A stretch of DNA of 33,436 nt from Thermosediminibacter litoriperuensis. Its GTDB lineage: Bacteria > Bacillota > Thermosediminibacteria > Thermosediminibacterales > Thermosediminibacteraceae. Shown here piece after piece: positions 32,537 through 33,436 of this stretch; positions within the stretch are counted from its first letter, which is position 1, and each line of letters begins with the position of its first letter. Made by a program: the position numbers and the translations under genes. The stretch covers positions 1 through 33,436 of the forward strand of contig NZ_VNHO01000024.1 in NCBI RefSeq assembly GCF_008124715.1, written 5' to 3'. A model generated the notes under the pieces. The model saw only the letters and a program-made list of their open reading frames with translations, made no database searches and was not told the DNA's origin.

Positions 32537-33106
32537 TTATCTTATTGAAACTACCTTTTCCTTTAATTTTTTTGAGTTTTCTTTTTGCCACTCAAAGTAT
32601 TCAGCCATATTCAAATACTTTTTGCCAGAAGCCCATTTTTTGTCCTTTTCCATAAGTAATGCTCTTATTAGGCGGATAGCTGATTCACGGTTGGGAAATA
32701 TCCTGATTACTTTTCACGCTGTCTAATTTTTTCATTTACTTTTTTTAGACTATTGATAATACGAAGTCTTTTTCAATAACATTCAGGAAGTTCCAAGACT
32801 GCTATAGCATCTTCAAGACCTTTTTCTAATACATCCATAGCATTAGCAGCTTTGGCTCTTAGTAACATTCTTGCTGTTTTGGCATCCGGGGTCGAATTAG
32901 CCTTATCCTGGTATGGATTTCTTTCTGTAAGGCTTTCGGGGTTTTATCGAGGATATTACGCATAAAATAGGTTTGACGCCGCTGCAGGTTGCATCTTGAA
33001 AATATTGTCGAATAACGCTTAGTAGCCCGTTATGATGGTCTGAAACTGCTAAATTATGATAGAATCGCAGGCGAAAAGAAAGTGTTATCAACTGCGTATA
33101 ATGCAT
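32537..33106 (-). pseudogene. Decayed IS256-type (Mutator) transposase, C-terminal half
   Basis: Read on the minus strand in shifting frames, this gives the order typical of the second half of IS256-family transposases: LAVSDHHNGLLSVIRQYF, then RRQTYFMRNILDKTPKALQK, AKTARMLLRAKAANAMDVLE, KGLEDAIAVLELPE, RIFPNRESAIRLIRALLMEK and KKYLNMAEYFEWQKENSK, ending with a stop at 32537. At least three frameshifts or stops interrupt it. The N-terminal half is absent: homology stops near 33060-33106, where the end of an IS21-type element begins. It is not a functional gene. Confidence 0.82.
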
Positions 33107-33176
33107 GTTTTTTGCAAGAGGAAATTCCCCATTTTTGCAAAGGTTTTTCCCCAGGCACCGGTGGGGAATTTTTATG
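33106..33176 (-). repeat. Terminal region of an IS21-family element
   Basis: Between istB and the broken transposase lie two similar segments, about 33107-33131 and 33132-33153, both containing TTTTTGCAA-AGG and ending TTCCCCA. An additional inverted CCCCA...TGGGG pair lies at 33149-33166. IS21-type elements carry several short repeats at each end and terminate in TG/CA, which suits an outer boundary near TG at 33106-33107. The exact end and any target duplication cannot be confirmed without the other end. Confidence 0.55.
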
Positions 33177-33436
33177 TTAACTTAATTGCCTCATGAGTGA
33201 TTGCCTCATCCGGTAGCTTTGACCATCAAAGATCAATAGGTAACTGTGGTGTATTAGCCGGTCAATCATTGCTGCTGTCATCTGCTCATCGTAGAAAATG
33301 CTCGCCCAGCGGCTGAATTCCAGGTTAGTGGTAATTACTACACTGCGACGTTCATAGCAGTCCGAAATCACCTGAAAAAGTAGCTGCGCTCCTTCGCGGT
33401 CCAAAGGAACATAGCCCCATTCGTCGCAGATCAGAA
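33177..33436 (-). CDS. istB: IS21-family helper ATPase IstB, C-terminal part (runs off window)
   Basis: The minus-strand frame enters at the window edge with LICDEWGYVPLDREGAQLLF, the Walker B region of IstB (usually DELGY), and continues RRSVVITTNLEFSRWASIF and AAMIDRLIHHSYLLIFDG before the stop at 33177. IstB is the AAA+ helper of the IstA transposase. About 85 residues are visible; the N-terminal ATP-binding part and istA should lie beyond the right edge. No frameshift is seen in the visible part, so this element may be more recent than the IS256-type remnant beside it. Confidence 0.9.
   Translation of the reverse strand, partial: LICDEWGYVPLDREGAQLLFQVISDCYERRSVVITTNLEFSRWASIFYDEQMTAAMIDRLIHHSYLLIFDGQSYRMRQSLMRQLS

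Noticed and set aside
1-33436. CRISPR array, tRNA or rRNA genes
   Set aside because: No regularly spaced repeats and no tRNA- or rRNA-like sequence were seen in reading the window on either strand.

Overview
The window reads as chromosomal DNA of a low-to-mid GC, anaerobic, flagellated member of the Firmicutes (class Clostridia). A thermophilic Thermosediminibacter/Tepidanaerobacter-like lineage is my guess from gene content and style, not a proven assignment. The signs are a selenocysteine-dependent glycine reductase operon, frequent TTG/GTG starts behind strong AGGAGG ribosome binding sites, DctM-type TRAP and fructose PTS uptake, and a late flagellar block in the Bacillus subtilis order comFC-yvyF-flgM-flgN-flgK-flgL-yviE-fliW-csrA-hag.

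Layout. 1-300: left end of an IS110-family element (transposase start on the minus strand) with a structured non-coding leader. 360-6520: glycine reductase operon trxA-grdE-grdA-grdB-grdC-grdD; grdA and grdB each contain one in-frame UGA read as selenocysteine, and each UGA is followed by a SECIS-like hairpin. 6712-9510: NitT/TauT-type ABC importer (lipoprotein, permease, ATPase), then ytaF. 10311-12472: two-component system resembling YcbA/YcbB (GlnK/GlnL). It converges through a shared terminator on a minus-strand TRAP operon of the TAXI type (15993-12513). 19765-16188, minus strand: fructose operon fruR-fruK-IIA-IIBC. 19941-23743, plus strand: lemA, a TPM-domain protein, a TGS-uridine-kinase-like protein and hpf. 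24188-32091: comFC and the flagellar block, with a HEPN/MNT gene pair placed between yviE and fliW. 32142-33436: a graveyard of insertion sequences, namely a decayed IS256-type transposase next to, and probably cut by, an IS21-type element whose istB runs off the window.

How the parts fit. Glycine reductase takes electrons through thioredoxin and converts glycine plus phosphate to acetyl phosphate and ammonia (Stickland-type amino acid fermentation). The transporters supply organic solutes and fructose. The FliW-CsrA-flagellin set forms the known homeostatic circuit controlling flagellin translation, and the hag leader carries a hairpin whose hexaloop matches the CsrA consensus ANGGAN, with a second GGA in the Shine-Dalgarno sequence. 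The most unusual points are the HEPN/MNT pair inside a conserved motility block, the candidate IS110 bridge RNA at the left edge, and a flagellin gene whose codon style changes between its 5' part and its 3' end.
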